Below, one piece after another: positions 11,620-21,159 of a stretch of DNA of 35,682 nt. The DNA comes from Prorocentrum cordatum (taxonomy: Eukaryota; Sar; Dinophyceae; Prorocentrales; Prorocentraceae). A program made the translations under genes and the position numbers. Position 1 is the first letter of the stretch, and every line of letters starts with the position of its first letter. Location: the NCBI GenBank assembly GCA_963575745.1, contig CAUYUJ010020249.1:8418-44099 (forward strand). Direction: 5' to 3'. The notes under the pieces are model-generated. The model had not been told where the DNA came from, made no database searches, and saw nothing but the letters and a program-made list of their open reading frames with translations.

Positions 11620-11832
11620 CTGCCTGTGCAGCAGGAGAGCCCAGAATCGAATCGAGAAATCGGACTGGCGATCAACATGACTCGAATGGGCGGAAATCGG
11701 CATCCGAGTCGAAAGAAGTCAAATCGGTACAAATCGGCAGGCCAAAAGTTCCCCTTTGAGAAATCGGAGCTGGAATCCGAAATCGAATCGAATCTGAATC
11801 GAAATACATCGAAATCGCACCGGAAGAATCGG
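11620..11832 (+). repeat. Dispersed repeat, copy 1 (pairs with 18822-19015)
   Basis: Rich in gaaatcgg and cgaatcg. It aligns over about 190 bp with 18822-19015 in the same orientation. The conceptual plus-strand translations also align (MTRMGGNRHPSRKKSNRYKS here, MNRVGGTRQPSRERSDRRKS there). It may be an unclassified retroelement or gene fragment. No domain is recognised. Confidence 0.75.
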
Positions 11833-11879
11833 AACGAGCCCTGGGGAGGGCAGCCTCGAGCCGCGCGCGGGGAGCCTTT

Positions 11880-12172
11880 CCTGCTCCTCCTCCTCCTCCT
11901 CCTCCGAGGGCAGAACCCGGGGCCCCTACTTCTCCCCCTCCTAGTCCTCCACTCCTCCTCCTCCTCGTCCTCCTACTGTCCTCCTCTTCTTCCTCCTCCT
12001 CCTCCTCCTGCTCCTCCGCGTCCTCCTCGTCCTCCTCGCCCTCCTCGCTCTCCTCGTCCTCCTCCTCCTCCTCCTCCTCCTCCTCCTCGTCGTCCTCCTC
12101 GTCCTCCTCGTCCTCCTCCTCCTCCTTCTCCTCCTCGTCCTCCTCGTCCTCCTCCTCCTCCTCTCCCTCGCC
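11880..12172 (+). repeat. (CTC)n microsatellite with GTC variants
   Basis: Pyrimidine-rich trinucleotide tract, interrupted at 11903-11940. It is followed at 12185-12240 by alternating CG (gcgcgcgcacgcgcgc), a potential Z-DNA former. Confidence 0.9.
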
Positions 12173-12327
12173 CGAGAAACTGGGCGGGGGCGCGCGCGCA
12201 CGCGCGCCCCTCCCCCGGGCGCGCGCCTCCCGACGCACACGCTGTGGAAAGCCGCCGGGGGGGGCCCTGCGTGGCGCCCGCCACGGGCGCGTGAGACTTT
12301 TCCCTCTGCGCAAGCAACCAGGAAAGC

Positions 12328-12484
12328 GCACCCTCCTCGTCGTCCTCCTCCTCCTCTTCGTCCTCCTCCTCTTCCTCCTCCTCCTCCTCCTCCTCCTCCT
12401 CGTGCTCCTTTTCCTCCTCGTCCTCCTCGTCATCGTCCTCCTCCTCCTCCTCCTCCTCCTTGTCCTCCTCCTCGTCCCTCTCGT
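12328..12484 (+). repeat. (CTC)n microsatellite with GTC variants
   Basis: Second CTC/GTC tract in the same orientation, 155 bp downstream of the previous one. Open frames through it are repeat artefacts. Confidence 0.9.
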
Positions 12485-13483
12485 CCTGGAGGTTGTCTGT
12501 CTCCAAGAAAACAGCCAGGAGAAGCACGTCGTTAAATCCGCAGGTGAAGGCTCTCTTCCTCGGCGTTTCGGCACTGAGCGAAAGGAGGGGGCGGGGGTGG
12601 TCTGGCTCTGGACCTCTGCTTATTGCGACTGTTTGCAACAGTGCTTCCTATGGGGGGGACTCCACCTGCTTGAATCAGGGGCCACACAAAGCCAAAATCT
12701 ATTCCATGGGGGAGGGGGGGCGTTGCGAAGGCCCGCGCCGATTGGCAAAACAATGAATTACAAGGGGAAGTCCGCGGCGTTTCGACTTCGATCGGCGGTG
12801 CTTCGGCCACACTCCCAAGACAATCTGTTGAGCAGGCCCGCTGCACGGTCCCGGCGATGATTCCGCGTTGGCCTGGTGCGTCGTTTTCCTTGTCCGTCGT
12901 GAGGGACAGCCCCTTTGAGGGGAAGCGGACTCTCCCCTCGACCAGGAAAGGCAGATCGGTACGCGGTGCACAGACCAGCGAACACAAGGACACACGTGCA
13001 TCCCAGGTCAAGCCGCAACGCAACTGTGCGCGTGAGATGCCGGTGCCTTCCGCCCAGCGCCGCCTCGTCCTCACTGGCCGCCCGAACATGAGCAATAACC
13101 TTCCGCCCGAGGTTTTCCGCTGCTCGCACACTCAAACATGCGACCAGGATGCAGCGGCGACGAGCCGCTACAGGCCAGCCTGACCAATGCACAAGCCCAG
13201 ACGGGCGGCGGCGACGGGCGGCGACATGCCGCCTGAACCAACGCACAGGTCCAGTTCCCCAGTTCCCCATAAGAGCACTGTTTCGGGAGCCTTCCGCCTC
13301 GACTCTGCCACCGCTCGGGGGGATCTGGGGAGGAGGACTGGGGACCGGGGGAGCAAGAGCAAAGGAGCGAACGAAGGCGGCGACGTTTCGTTTCGTTTCG
13401 TTTCGAGCTGGGCCCGACGGCGCCACGCAGAAGTTCGAGAGAAAGCAAGCCAGAACATTACCTGAGGGTACATCGCCATTCAA
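12485..13483. other. No gene recognised; two small repeats
   Basis: A minus-strand frame (12532-13131) is open and of mixed composition, but I recognise no family. A diverged tandem duplication (ggcgacgagccgctacaggc / ggcgacgggcggcgacatgc) spans about 13150-13250, and (CGTTT)4 lies at 13385-13408. Confidence 0.4.
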
Positions 13484-14215
13484 ACCAACCCTATAGCCCA
13501 TCAGTCCAAGCGTGCTCAATGTAGGGTTTGGCACGCCAATCGAAACCATAAAAGTTGTAGAAATCCTGCTCCCATCTCCAAATGCCGACAATCCTGTGGT
13601 GCAGCTGGGACCCCAGGGAGTGTTCCATGGAGGACATCCAGGCGCGGCCGTGCTATCTGATAACGCGATAGGCAACTTGAAGAGGCCCAGGTCATGCCCT
13701 GGGATGTCCGGCCCGGGTCCAGGGTTCGATGTCATGGCGGATCCGAATTTCTGCGACAAGGGCCATGGCTGATTCCATATACTCGGCCGTTGTGTCGGCA
13801 CAAAGGGGGGCGAACCACTCGCCGTAGCATAGTGTTACATGGAGACATGCGGCTGACACCACAGACTGATAAGTGTAGGCTGCCTGTGACATACGCGAGG
13901 GCGGGGCGGGCGCATTCATCTAACGCCTTGAGGCGCCTGCACAGGCTTATTGTCGTGTTATTGAGCAAATTCCTACGCGCGGCCAGCGTGCGCAACGCTC
14001 GCTGGGTTATATGCCCAACTTCCCCCGTGCAGCTGCGATCAAAGGATAGATGCGTGCCTAAAACTTTGAATCCAGCAGCTCGGTCATGGCAGGGGGGCAG
14101 CGCGCCTCTCACGCGAAGGGTGCCCATACATGTCGGATAGGTGTGACACCACTCCATCTCATCAACAAGGCCCTCCAGACCTCTTTTACCTGAAATGCGT
14201 AACTAGGCTTCTGCT
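13484..14215 (-). pseudogene. Non-LTR retrotransposon reverse transcriptase, C-terminal relic
   Basis: Read on the minus strand, the longest piece (about 14200-13732) has the order expected after the catalytic core of a LINE reverse transcriptase. It starts with a helix (LEGLVDEMEWCHTY), then AAGFKVLGTHLSFD, which fits the YKxLGxxI motif, then a thumb-like helical stretch (TQRALRTLAARRNLLNN) and ARPALAYVTGSLHLS. Coding then moves to other frames: CADTTAEYMESAMALVAEIR, then RWEQDFYNFYGFDWRAKPYI near 13540. The catalytic motifs are missing and at least two frame changes are needed, so this is an old fragment. It is not part of the plus-strand LINE at 23030: its sequence is clearly different and it lies on the other strand. 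The family assignment rests on motif order and has not been searched. Confidence 0.6.
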
Positions 14216-14409
14216 ATGTGCTGGGCCATTGAAGCAGGGCGGGCCAGGATCACGAACTTGTCAATGCCAACTGAACCAAACTAGCACTCGGTATTCTTTT
14301 CCTGGCATCGCGAGACACCCCCCGCCGTTTTTTCCCCCACATCCAAAGTGGGGTTCTTGTTTTCTCTGCACACCCCGCGCAGGAACACTCACCCCACCCC
14401 CTCTCCTCT

Positions 14410-14566
14410 TCTGCCTTCGCACACTCACTCACTCACTCATCATCATCACCACTCACTCACACTCACACTCACTCACACTCTCTCATCATCAACATCAGCA
14501 TCATCACTCGCGCTCTCTCACACGCTCAGTCGCTCACATACTCGTCATCATCATCATCATCATCAG

Positions 14567-14622
<56 letters not shown>

Positions 14623-14640
14623 CTCGCACTCTGTCACACG
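14410..14640 (+). repeat. (ACTC)n / (CAT)n compound microsatellite
   Basis: actcactcac-type repeats give way to cactcacactcac, then a long (CAT)n run at about 14545-14625, directly before the 160-bp satellite. Confidence 0.9.
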
Positions 14641-14661
14641 CGCATTCATCCACATACTCAC

Positions 14662-15867
14662 CTGGAGGAAGTCTCAGGCGGGAGCTTCGTCTGTGAGTGA
14701 ATTGTGAGGAAGTCTCAGGCGGGAGCCCCTTCCCTATGGGGCCCGCACTTCATGTTGGTAATCCGAGCGGGTCATCCGAAACGTGTAACTGTCGTCACTT
14801 TTGGGGCTCTTGAGGCATGAATATGGAAGACGTCTCGAGCGGGAGCCTCGTCTGTGAGTGAATTGCGAGGAAGTCTCGGGCGGGAGCCCCCTCCCTATGG
14901 GGCCCGCCCTGATGTTGGTAATCCGAGCGGGTCATCCGAAACGTGTAACTGTCGTCACGTTTGGGCTCTTGAGGCATGAATATGGAGGAAGTCTCGAGCG
15001 GGAGCCTCGTCTGTGAGTGAATTGCGAGGAAATCTCTGGCGGGAACCCCCTCCCTATGGGGCCCGCACTTCATGTTGGTAATCCGAACGGGTCATCCGCA
15101 ACGTGCAACTGTCGTCCCTTTTGGGCTCTGGAGGCCTGACTATGAAGGAAATCTCGAGCGGGAACCTCGTCTGTGAGTGAATTGCGAGGAAGTCTCTGGC
15201 GGGACCCCCCTCCCTATGGAGCCCGCGCTTCATGTTGGTAATCCGAGCGGGTCATCCGAAACGTGTAACTGTCGTCACTCTTGGGCTCTTGAGGCCTGAC
15301 TATGGAGGAAGTCTCGAGCGGGAGCCTCGTCTGTGAGTGAATTGCGAGGAAGTCTCGGGCGGGAGCCCCCTCCCTATGTGGCCCGCCCTGATGTTGGTAA
15401 TCCGAGCGGGTCATCCGAAACGTGTAACTGTCGTCACTTTTGGGCTCTTGAGGCCTGAATATGGAGGAAATCTTGAGCGGGAGCCTCGTGTGTGAGTGAA
15501 TTGTGAGGAAGTCTCTGGCGGGAGCCCCCTCCCTATGGGGCCCGCACTTCATGTTGGTAATCCGAGCGGGTCATCCGAAACGTATAGCTGTCGTCACTTT
15601 TGGGCTCTTGAGGCATGAATATGGCGGAAGTCTCGAGCGGGAGCCTCGTCTGTGAGTGAATTGCGAGGAAGTCTCTGGCGGGAGCTCCCTCCCTATGGGG
15701 CCCGCGCTTCATGTTCGAATCCGAGCGGGTCATCCGCAACGTGCAACTGTCGTCACTTTTGGGCTCTTGAGACCTGAATATGGAGGAAGTCTCGAGCGGG
15801 AGCCTCGTCTGTGAGTGAATTGCGAGGAAGTCTCAGGCGGGAACCCCCTCCCTACGGGGCCCGCTTC
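14662..15867 (-). repeat. 160-bp satellite, about 7.5 copies
   Basis: The landmark ctgtgagtgaatt recurs at 14691, 14852, 15011, 15171, 15331, 15491, 15650 and 15809, so the period is 159-161 bp. Copies are mostly identical, with scattered substitutions. Each unit contains two copies of a shorter motif (gaggaagtctcgagcgggag and gaggaagtctcaggcgggag) about 40 bp apart. The minus strand stays open across 159-bp units and reads REGAPARDFLAIHSQ; because most units are not multiples of three, a real protein is unlikely. Confidence 0.95.
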
Positions 15868-15997
15868 CCGAGGCGCTGGCCGAGGCGGCGACGGCGCTGA
15901 GGAAACTGGATTTGCTTGTCCCGACGAGGGGGAAGGGGAGGTGCACATGGAGAAAAGGCAGGGGGATGAGGAGGGAAGGAGCATTGGGGGAGGCCGA

Positions 15998-16112
15998 CGA
16001 CGAGGAGGAGGTGGCGCGAGAGGAGGAGGAGGAGGAGGAGGAGGAGGAGGAGGAGGAGGAGGAGGAGGAGGAGGAGAAGGAGGAGAAAGAGGAGGAGGAA
16101 GAGAAATAGAAG
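15998..16112 (+). repeat. (GGA)n microsatellite
   Basis: Purine-rich trinucleotide tract just downstream of the satellite. Confidence 0.95.
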
Positions 16113-16868
16113 GGGGAAAAGAGGGCAGTGCGGGGGGCGAGAGGAGAGGGTGTCCGCCAGGGGGAGGAGGAAAGGGCAAAGGGTAAGCTAAACAGAGTAT
16201 CGTGTGGGGTCCTACCATCGGATTTCTTTTGTTGTTTTCTCTCTCTTTCTCTCTCTCGTTCTTTTTTCTTTTGTTCTGCAACTGCCCCGACACTTTCGGG
16301 GGTCCGCGCCAAGGAAAACATTGCTCAACTCGAAAGCGGCTGGGCCGCCCCTGGATGAAGCTTCTCTCTTGGCGGAGTCTATCCGTCGCGGGCTCGCCTG
16401 GCAAACGGGCGGGGGTTGGGAATGGCGAATTTCCCGGATCCAGAAATCGATGGCGACACGGGACATTCCGCGTTCATCGCGCCTTCTAGCTAGGACGTGG
16501 TGCCTTATGTTATCATAAAGCTTCGGGTGTCGCCTCCTACAATGACCGAGGGCGGGTCCTTCTTATCCGCAGATTTTCTCTACCAGGTGGCGAAAGCTAT
16601 ATGCGATCTCGCGGGCTTGGTGCGAAAGGCGAAACAACGAACTGGCACCCAGGTCCGTTCATTTCCAGAACTGGGTGCTGGCCCTCCAGGACCATCATGG
16701 ACTGGATTTTCAGCTAGACGGAGACCTGGGCGATCGGGCGGAACTCGGCAACTCGGGGGGCCCCAGAATTGTTTTCTTCCGAATCAGCTGGGCCGTGTGC
16801 TTTTGCCAGGCCTCATCAACGTGCTCAGTGACATGGTTTCTCAGATGCAGGCGGAGGGCCTCAGGGAC
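16113..16868. other. Unassigned; weak plus-strand coding signal near 16540-16800
   Basis: An ATG at 16542 opens MTEGGSFLSADFLYQVAKAI, ending in a lysine-rich helix-like stretch. An adjacent frame then reads NWVLALQDHHGLDFQLDGDL near 16670-16730. The amino-acid mix looks more protein-like than the surroundings, but two frames are required and I recognise no family. Confidence 0.2.
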
Positions 16869-16904
16869 ACACACATATATATATATATATACATATATGT
16901 ATGT

Positions 16905-16938
<34 letters not shown>
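16869..16938. repeat. (TA)n compound microsatellite
   Basis: acacacatatatat, then atgtatgtatac, then a long TA run. It would encode Ile-Tyr repeats, which are not credible as protein. Confidence 0.95.
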
Positions 16939-16941
<3 letters not shown>

Positions 16942-17709
16942 GCATGTCAGCCCCGAACCCATGGGGCATCTCGGCGACGGTCGCGTCGGACACCGCGCGC
17001 GACTTGCTATGCTTGAGAATCCCGATGACAAGTCTCATCGGGACCTCGGCCAGCTGGTCGTCTGCCGGCCACTGGCGGTGGACCCGCTCGGGCAGGTTCA
17101 CGTCGCTGGTCGAGTCGCGGGACAGCTCGGTCCAGCTCGGTGTAGAATGCGTGGGCCAGCTCGCCTCGCGCCATGGCGGTGATCGCGCGATGGCTGTCCT
17201 CGGCCCGCGGCTCGAAGGCGAGCCAGCCAGCGCGATTTGGTCGCTCTGGCCGTCCTCGCTCGCGCAGTCGTTTCAGATGAGTGGCCCGGCATCGATCGCG
17301 TAGGGCTCGCCGGGCCTTCATCGCTGGCGGGCCCAGCAGGTGGCGCGCGCGTAGATCAGTCTCCCGCATGCGCAGCTGCTTCGGGCGCTCCAAGTAGAGC
17401 AGCCCTGGGACGCCTGGGGGTGGTCGCCACCGTCCGCGCCGAGGGGCGCGGCCTGCCGCGGCTGCGCCAGCGGCAGTGCCCTCCGTCAAAACGGTGATTG
17501 ATGGGACGCCCTGCCTCTGGTAGTCTGCCTCGGCCAACGGCGGGCCCGGCCGGCCGGCCGGGGTGTCGCCGCCGTCTTCGCGCGCAATCTCGGCGCACCT
17601 GCAATTGCGGGCCGCAGACTGAGTCCGCGCTCGCTCCCGGCAAAGCTGGCGGCGCCCCGCCGCGCCCCACTCGCGCCCTGGATGAGGGCGCCCCCAGTGT
17701 AGGCCCGAG

Positions 17710-18190
17710 CACCTCTTGTCCGCTCCCCGCTGGGCCAATAAGTCAGCTTGCCCATTGCCAATGTTGCCGCTTTGCCCCTTGATCCAGCGCGCCCCCAGCT
17801 CCGCGCGCGTCCTGGCGCGCCTTCGCAAGTGAGCCGCTGGCAAAACCAGCTCTGACATTTCAATCAGCTGGGGCGTCTCCTGCAGTAGACCATGCGCGCG
17901 CGTCGATTTGGTGATTCGCTGGGCGAGCCTGCCGTCTGGGACGAGGGGCTCGGCCATCTCGCGCTGGCCGAGGTTTCGCAGGGGCGCTTCGGCCGCTGCG
18001 GACAGCTCCCCCGAGATGCCCGCGACGGAGCCTACGCCCTCGGATCGGCTGGTCTGGGGCTCAGTGATCGCGGGCCCGCGCGCCTCCATCGTCGACGCGT
18101 CCTGATCGTTCGGCAAGGCTGAGCGGTGGACCGCGACGCCGACGGTTTTGAAGACTCCAATGCCGACCGTCTCGCCGCCTGCGCTTTCTT
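17710..18190 (-). pseudogene. RNase H-like domain, relic
   Basis: One minus-strand frame has RNase H motifs in order: GISGELSAAAEAPLRNLG near 18010 (the catalytic Glu region, ExxAAxxAL), then VPDGRLAQRI near 17935 (corresponding to the usual SDSxLA, with the catalytic Asp kept and Ser changed to Gly), then ARWIKGQSGNIGNGQADLLA at about 17792-17730. The last matches the WxKGHxGxxGNxxADxLA signature, but the His is Gln. The first catalytic Asp is not identified. The frame has no ATG near its start and follows a different frame upstream, so I call it a relic. It remains open to 17007 without further recognised domains. Confidence 0.6.
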
Positions 18191-18690
18191 GTCCGCCTGC
18201 AGCGCAGCGATGCGCCTCGAGCTGGATAACGCTATCGCTTCGAGGCCCGAGACCGACGTTTGAGTTGCATCAATCCTGCCGCCCGCGCCCCCCGCAATGG
18301 ACCCGATGATGTACTGCGCCAGCGCCGCCCGCGCGGGATCAGAGGGGGGCGGTGGCTGCTGCCGGGCCTGGCGCGGCCGCCTCTCGCGCTCCCGCCTCTG
18401 CTCGCGTCCCCCTTTTCCACCGGGGCCTGTCAGATTCATCGCGTTGATGGCCTCGCCCCCCGTCCGCGGTCGAACCTGGCGACCCAGAGGCGGCCCGTCG
18501 GCGGGGGCCGCAGCTCTGCGCGGAGGCGGCGGCGGCCATCGCGAGCTGCCGCGGCGCGCGCGCCCCCGCGAAGGAAACGATCCACTCGAGCTGGCTGGAA
18601 CGAAATGCGTCGCGCCTCGCTCTGCTACCCCAGGCCGGGCACCAGGGCGGCAAGGTCGCGCGATCGGTGAAACTCGACGTCTCCTCGGAT
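18130..18690 (-). pseudogene. ORF1-like helix-rich frame behind the SL relic
   Basis: The frame that follows the minus-strand SL relic stays open for about 190 codons. It has a low-complexity Arg/Pro half and then a helical, coiled-coil-like stretch (SVSGLEAIALSSSRRIAALQ, then ADKKAQAARRSALESSK near 18150). The first in-frame ATG is internal (MNLTGPGGKGG, near 18440). The layout of leader, short basic or coiled-coil protein, then retroelement enzyme resembles the LINE at 23030. No zinc-binding motif is seen. Coding appears to shift frame before the RNase H motifs. Confidence 0.35.
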
Positions 18691-18702
18691 CGACAGGGTT
18701 TC

Positions 18703-18726
18703 CTTGAGCCAAAATGGACGACGACT

Positions 18727-18730
<4 letters not shown>
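18703..18730 (-). promoter_or_regulatory. Interrupted dinoflagellate spliced-leader relic
   Basis: On the minus strand CCATTTTGGCTCAAG (18717-18703) is an exact match to the 3' 15 nt of DinoSL. Upstream is CGTAG (18729-18725), separated by TCGTCGT. Removing this 7-nt insert restores the 5' part of DinoSL. A (CGT)n-rich stretch lies immediately upstream. Confidence 0.75.
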
Positions 18731-18757
<27 letters not shown>

Positions 18758-18821
18758 CGTCGACCGTCGACGTTCGACGGCGACGTGGAACTGTGCCCAA
18801 ATCAATGGAAACAAATGAATG

Positions 18822-19015
18822 TGCCTCTTAGGCCCCCCATGCAAGAACACCGAGGATCGGATCGAGAAGTCGCATCGGCGATCCAAATGAATCGGGTCGG
18901 CGGAACTCGGCAGCCGAGTCGGGAGAGGTCCGATCGGCGGAAATCGGTCGGCCAGTCGATTTCCATGCAGACGTCGCAATCTAAATCGGAATCCGAAATC
19001 GAACCCGTCGGCTAC
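18822..19015 (+). repeat. Dispersed repeat, copy 2 (pairs with 11620-11832)
   Basis: Aligns with 11620-11832 in the same orientation. Landmarks are ggatcgagaagtcg, gcggaactcggcagccgag and aatcggaatccgaaatcgaa. Substitutions are many, but the translated reading is similar. Confidence 0.75.
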
Positions 19016-19435
19016 ACGCAAACGCGGCACTGGGTAAGAGTGACCGGTGGCGCGCGGCTTGTTGGGGGCCGCGGGGAGACCAAACCTGGGCGCGCAAGCC
19101 CCTGCGACCGCCTCGTTCTCAGCCATCTGAGGGCCCACATGTGCCCGCACCAAAGGTCACTCTGGCGAAAGGTCGCTCTTACGTCTAGTCGACCTCTGCG
19201 ACCCAGGAATTGCGTGTTGGCACGGTGCAGGATCGTCAATACGCAACATTCAGGTCTAGCCGTGGCGTTGGAATACCGAAAACAATGTTTCGGCATTCTT
19301 CACGGTCTTCAATCGGTTGTCTTCCCACGAGGCAGGTCCTTCAGTGGAAATGAACCGTTGTATGGGGCCTATGAAGAGGGACCTTTGGGGAGAGCTTATT
19401 CCAACATCGTTGGTGACTCTTGGTCTTACAGTGGT
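19016..19435. other. No gene recognised
   Basis: Contains an imperfect hairpin at about 19270-19297 (gaataccgaaa ... tttcggcattc). No domain is seen in either strand. Confidence 0.4.
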
Positions 19436-19720
19436 CGTCGTCCTCCTCCTCGTCATCGTCCTCGTCCTCGTCTTCCTCCTCGTCCTCCTCCTCCTGCTCT
19501 TTCTCCTCCTCTTTCTCCTCTCCCTTTTCCTTGCCCTCGTTCTCCTCCTCTTCGTCCTCCTCGTCTTCCACGTCATTATCGACCTCCTCCTCCTCCTCCT
19601 CCTCATTCTCCTCCTCCTCCTCGTCTTTCTCGTCTTCCTCGTCTTCCTCGCCGTCCTCCTCCTCTTCCTCGTCCTCGTCCTCGCCCTCCTCCTCCTCCTC
19701 CTCCTCCTCCTCCTCCTTGG
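19436..19720 (+). repeat. (CTC)n microsatellite with GTC and TTC variants
   Basis: Plus strand is pyrimidine-rich. It is followed about 190 bp later by the oppositely oriented GGA tract. Confidence 0.95.
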
Positions 19721-19908
19721 CCCCGTGGACGTCTCCAGGGCTGCGTCTCTGGCGCCAGCCCGCCGCATAGTGCTTGCACGGCGTCGTGCAGACCACCTGG
19801 GGGCGGGGCACCCGCCCGCCCGCCCACCGGGGAGGCGCCGGAGGGCGGGCGGGCCGCGCCGCCCCTCCGCGGCATCGAACAGGGGGTTGCTCGACCGCGG
19901 GACGAGGG
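19721..19908. other. Spacer between opposed microsatellites
   Basis: GC-rich unique sequence separating the CTC and GGA tracts. Frames running through it also include the tracts and are not credible. Confidence 0.5.
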
Positions 19909-20312
19909 AGAGGAGGAGGAGGAGGAGGAGGAGGGAAGAGGAGGAGGAGGAGGAGGAGGAGGAGGAGGAGGAGGAGGAGAAGGAGGAGGAGGAAAGGGAG
20001 GAGGAGGAGGAGGCGGAGGAGGAGGAGGAGGAGGAGGAGGAGGAGGAGGAGGAGGAGGAGGAGGAGGAGGAGGAGAGAGAGGAGGAGAGAGGAGAGAGGA
20101 GAGAGAAGGAGGAGGAGGAGGAGGAGGAGGAGGAGGAGGAGGAGGAGGAGGAGGAGGAGGAGGAAAGGGAGGAGGAAGAGGAGGAGGAGGCGGAGTAGGA
20201 GTAGGAGTAGGAGTAGGAGTAGGAGGTGGAGGAGGAGGAGGAGGAGGAGGAAAGGGAGGAGGAAGAGGAGGAGGAGGAGGAGGAGGAGGAGGAGGAGGAG
20301 GAAGAGGAAGGA
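19909..20312 (+). repeat. (GGA)n microsatellite with GGAGTA sub-run
   Basis: Plus strand is purine-rich, the reverse orientation of 19436-19720. A regular ggagta run lies at about 20195-20225. Confidence 0.95.
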
Positions 20313-20703
20313 ACCATTGAGTACAGCAATCGCCGGAACCGCAACTGATATGCATACTTATGCATACGATGCAACGCGTCGCCGGGTTTCAGAAGGCGTG
20401 TGGTGCCGTCCTCTGGTGTCGGGAAGGCTTGGAATGCCCGAGCCCTTGAAATATGGAAGGGCTTCTCGTATCCTACCGTGCCCACCCCGTACCGTACACA
20501 GGGAGAAAGAGGAATCAGTATTCACTGCGTGGAGCTCCCCATATGTGCATCTATTCGCATGGACCTGTTCGCCGTGAGAGTCTAGGCGCAAGAGTTTTCG
20601 AATACAAGCGGGCTTGAGTTGTGACGGTCTGGTCATGAATCTAACTTCGAACGGATTGGAGCGTGAATGAGTCTCGGTAGTACGAGCGTGTCTCTGCGCA
20701 TGA
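20313..20703. other. No gene recognised
   Basis: AT-richer unique DNA. Minus-strand frame 20358-20732 is open but has no known domain. Confidence 0.4.
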
Positions 20704-20870
20704 CCCTGGGGCCTCCTGGGACCTCCAGACACCTCCTGGGCCTTCCTGGGGCCTCCAGAAGCTTCTTTGGGCCTCCTGGGGCCTCTTTGGGCTTCGAGTG
20801 GCCTCCTGAGGCCTCCTGGAGCCTCGCGTAGCCTCCTGGAGCCTCCTGGAGCCTCCTGGGACCTCCTAGG
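20704..20870 (-). repeat. Degenerate CCAGGAGGC array (minus-strand CCAAGA type)
   Basis: Plus strand reads repeated gcctcctggggcctcctgg; the reverse complement (ccaggaggcccc) resembles the ccaagaggcccc units elsewhere. It may be an inverted relative. Confidence 0.6.
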
Positions 20871-20871
20871 G

Positions 20872-21155
20872 AGGATTCGTGCCCCAGGAGAAGCCCGATC
20901 TATGGGAACAGACGTACATAAAACATTGCGAATTGGAGCCGCAAGAGACGGGCAGTCTGTAGTAGCACACGTAAACTACCAAGGACTCGTGCCCCAGTGG
21001 AGGCCCAATCTATGGGAACAGACGTAACACATTTAGGATTGTATACACAGGCGGAGGACGATCTATAGAAACATACGTATAACATCAAGGATTCGTGCTC
21101 CAGGTGAGGCCCGATCTATAGGAGCATACGTAAAACACATGGGATTGGAGCCACT
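20872..21155 (+). repeat. Four diverged copies of a short repeat
   Basis: ggattcgtgccccaggagaa, then gcccgatctatgggaacaga, then cgtac. Copies start at about 20872, 20983, 21046 (partial) and 21091. Copies 1 and 4 end with gattggagcc-like sequence. CCTCC arrays flank the block on both sides. Confidence 0.8.
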
Positions 21156-21159
21156 CCTG

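Larger units (their letters stand above)
17000..18730 (-). mobile_element. DinoSL-tagged retroelement relic (minus strand)
   Basis: Read on the minus strand, the unit starts with an interrupted DinoSL copy (18730-18703), continues with a helix-rich ORF1-like frame, and then a frame with RNase H motifs. No reverse transcriptase core is visible between them, so the unit is internally deleted or a processed copy of a host RNase H-bearing transcript. The downstream boundary (about 17000, next to a TA microsatellite) is uncertain. Confidence 0.5.

Noticed and set aside
15713-15722. gttcgaatcc, like a tRNA T-loop
   Set aside because: It is one mutated copy of the 160-bp satellite (others read gttggtaatcc), and no cloverleaf surrounds it.
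14662-15867. CRISPR-like regular repeats
   Set aside because: The whole 160-bp unit is repeated, with no variable spacers, in a eukaryotic genome. It is a satellite.
16497-17303. Plus-strand frame containing Ile-Tyr repeats
   Set aside because: The frame crosses a TA microsatellite and continues antisense to the RNase H-bearing relic. Only its first part is noted as a weak signal.
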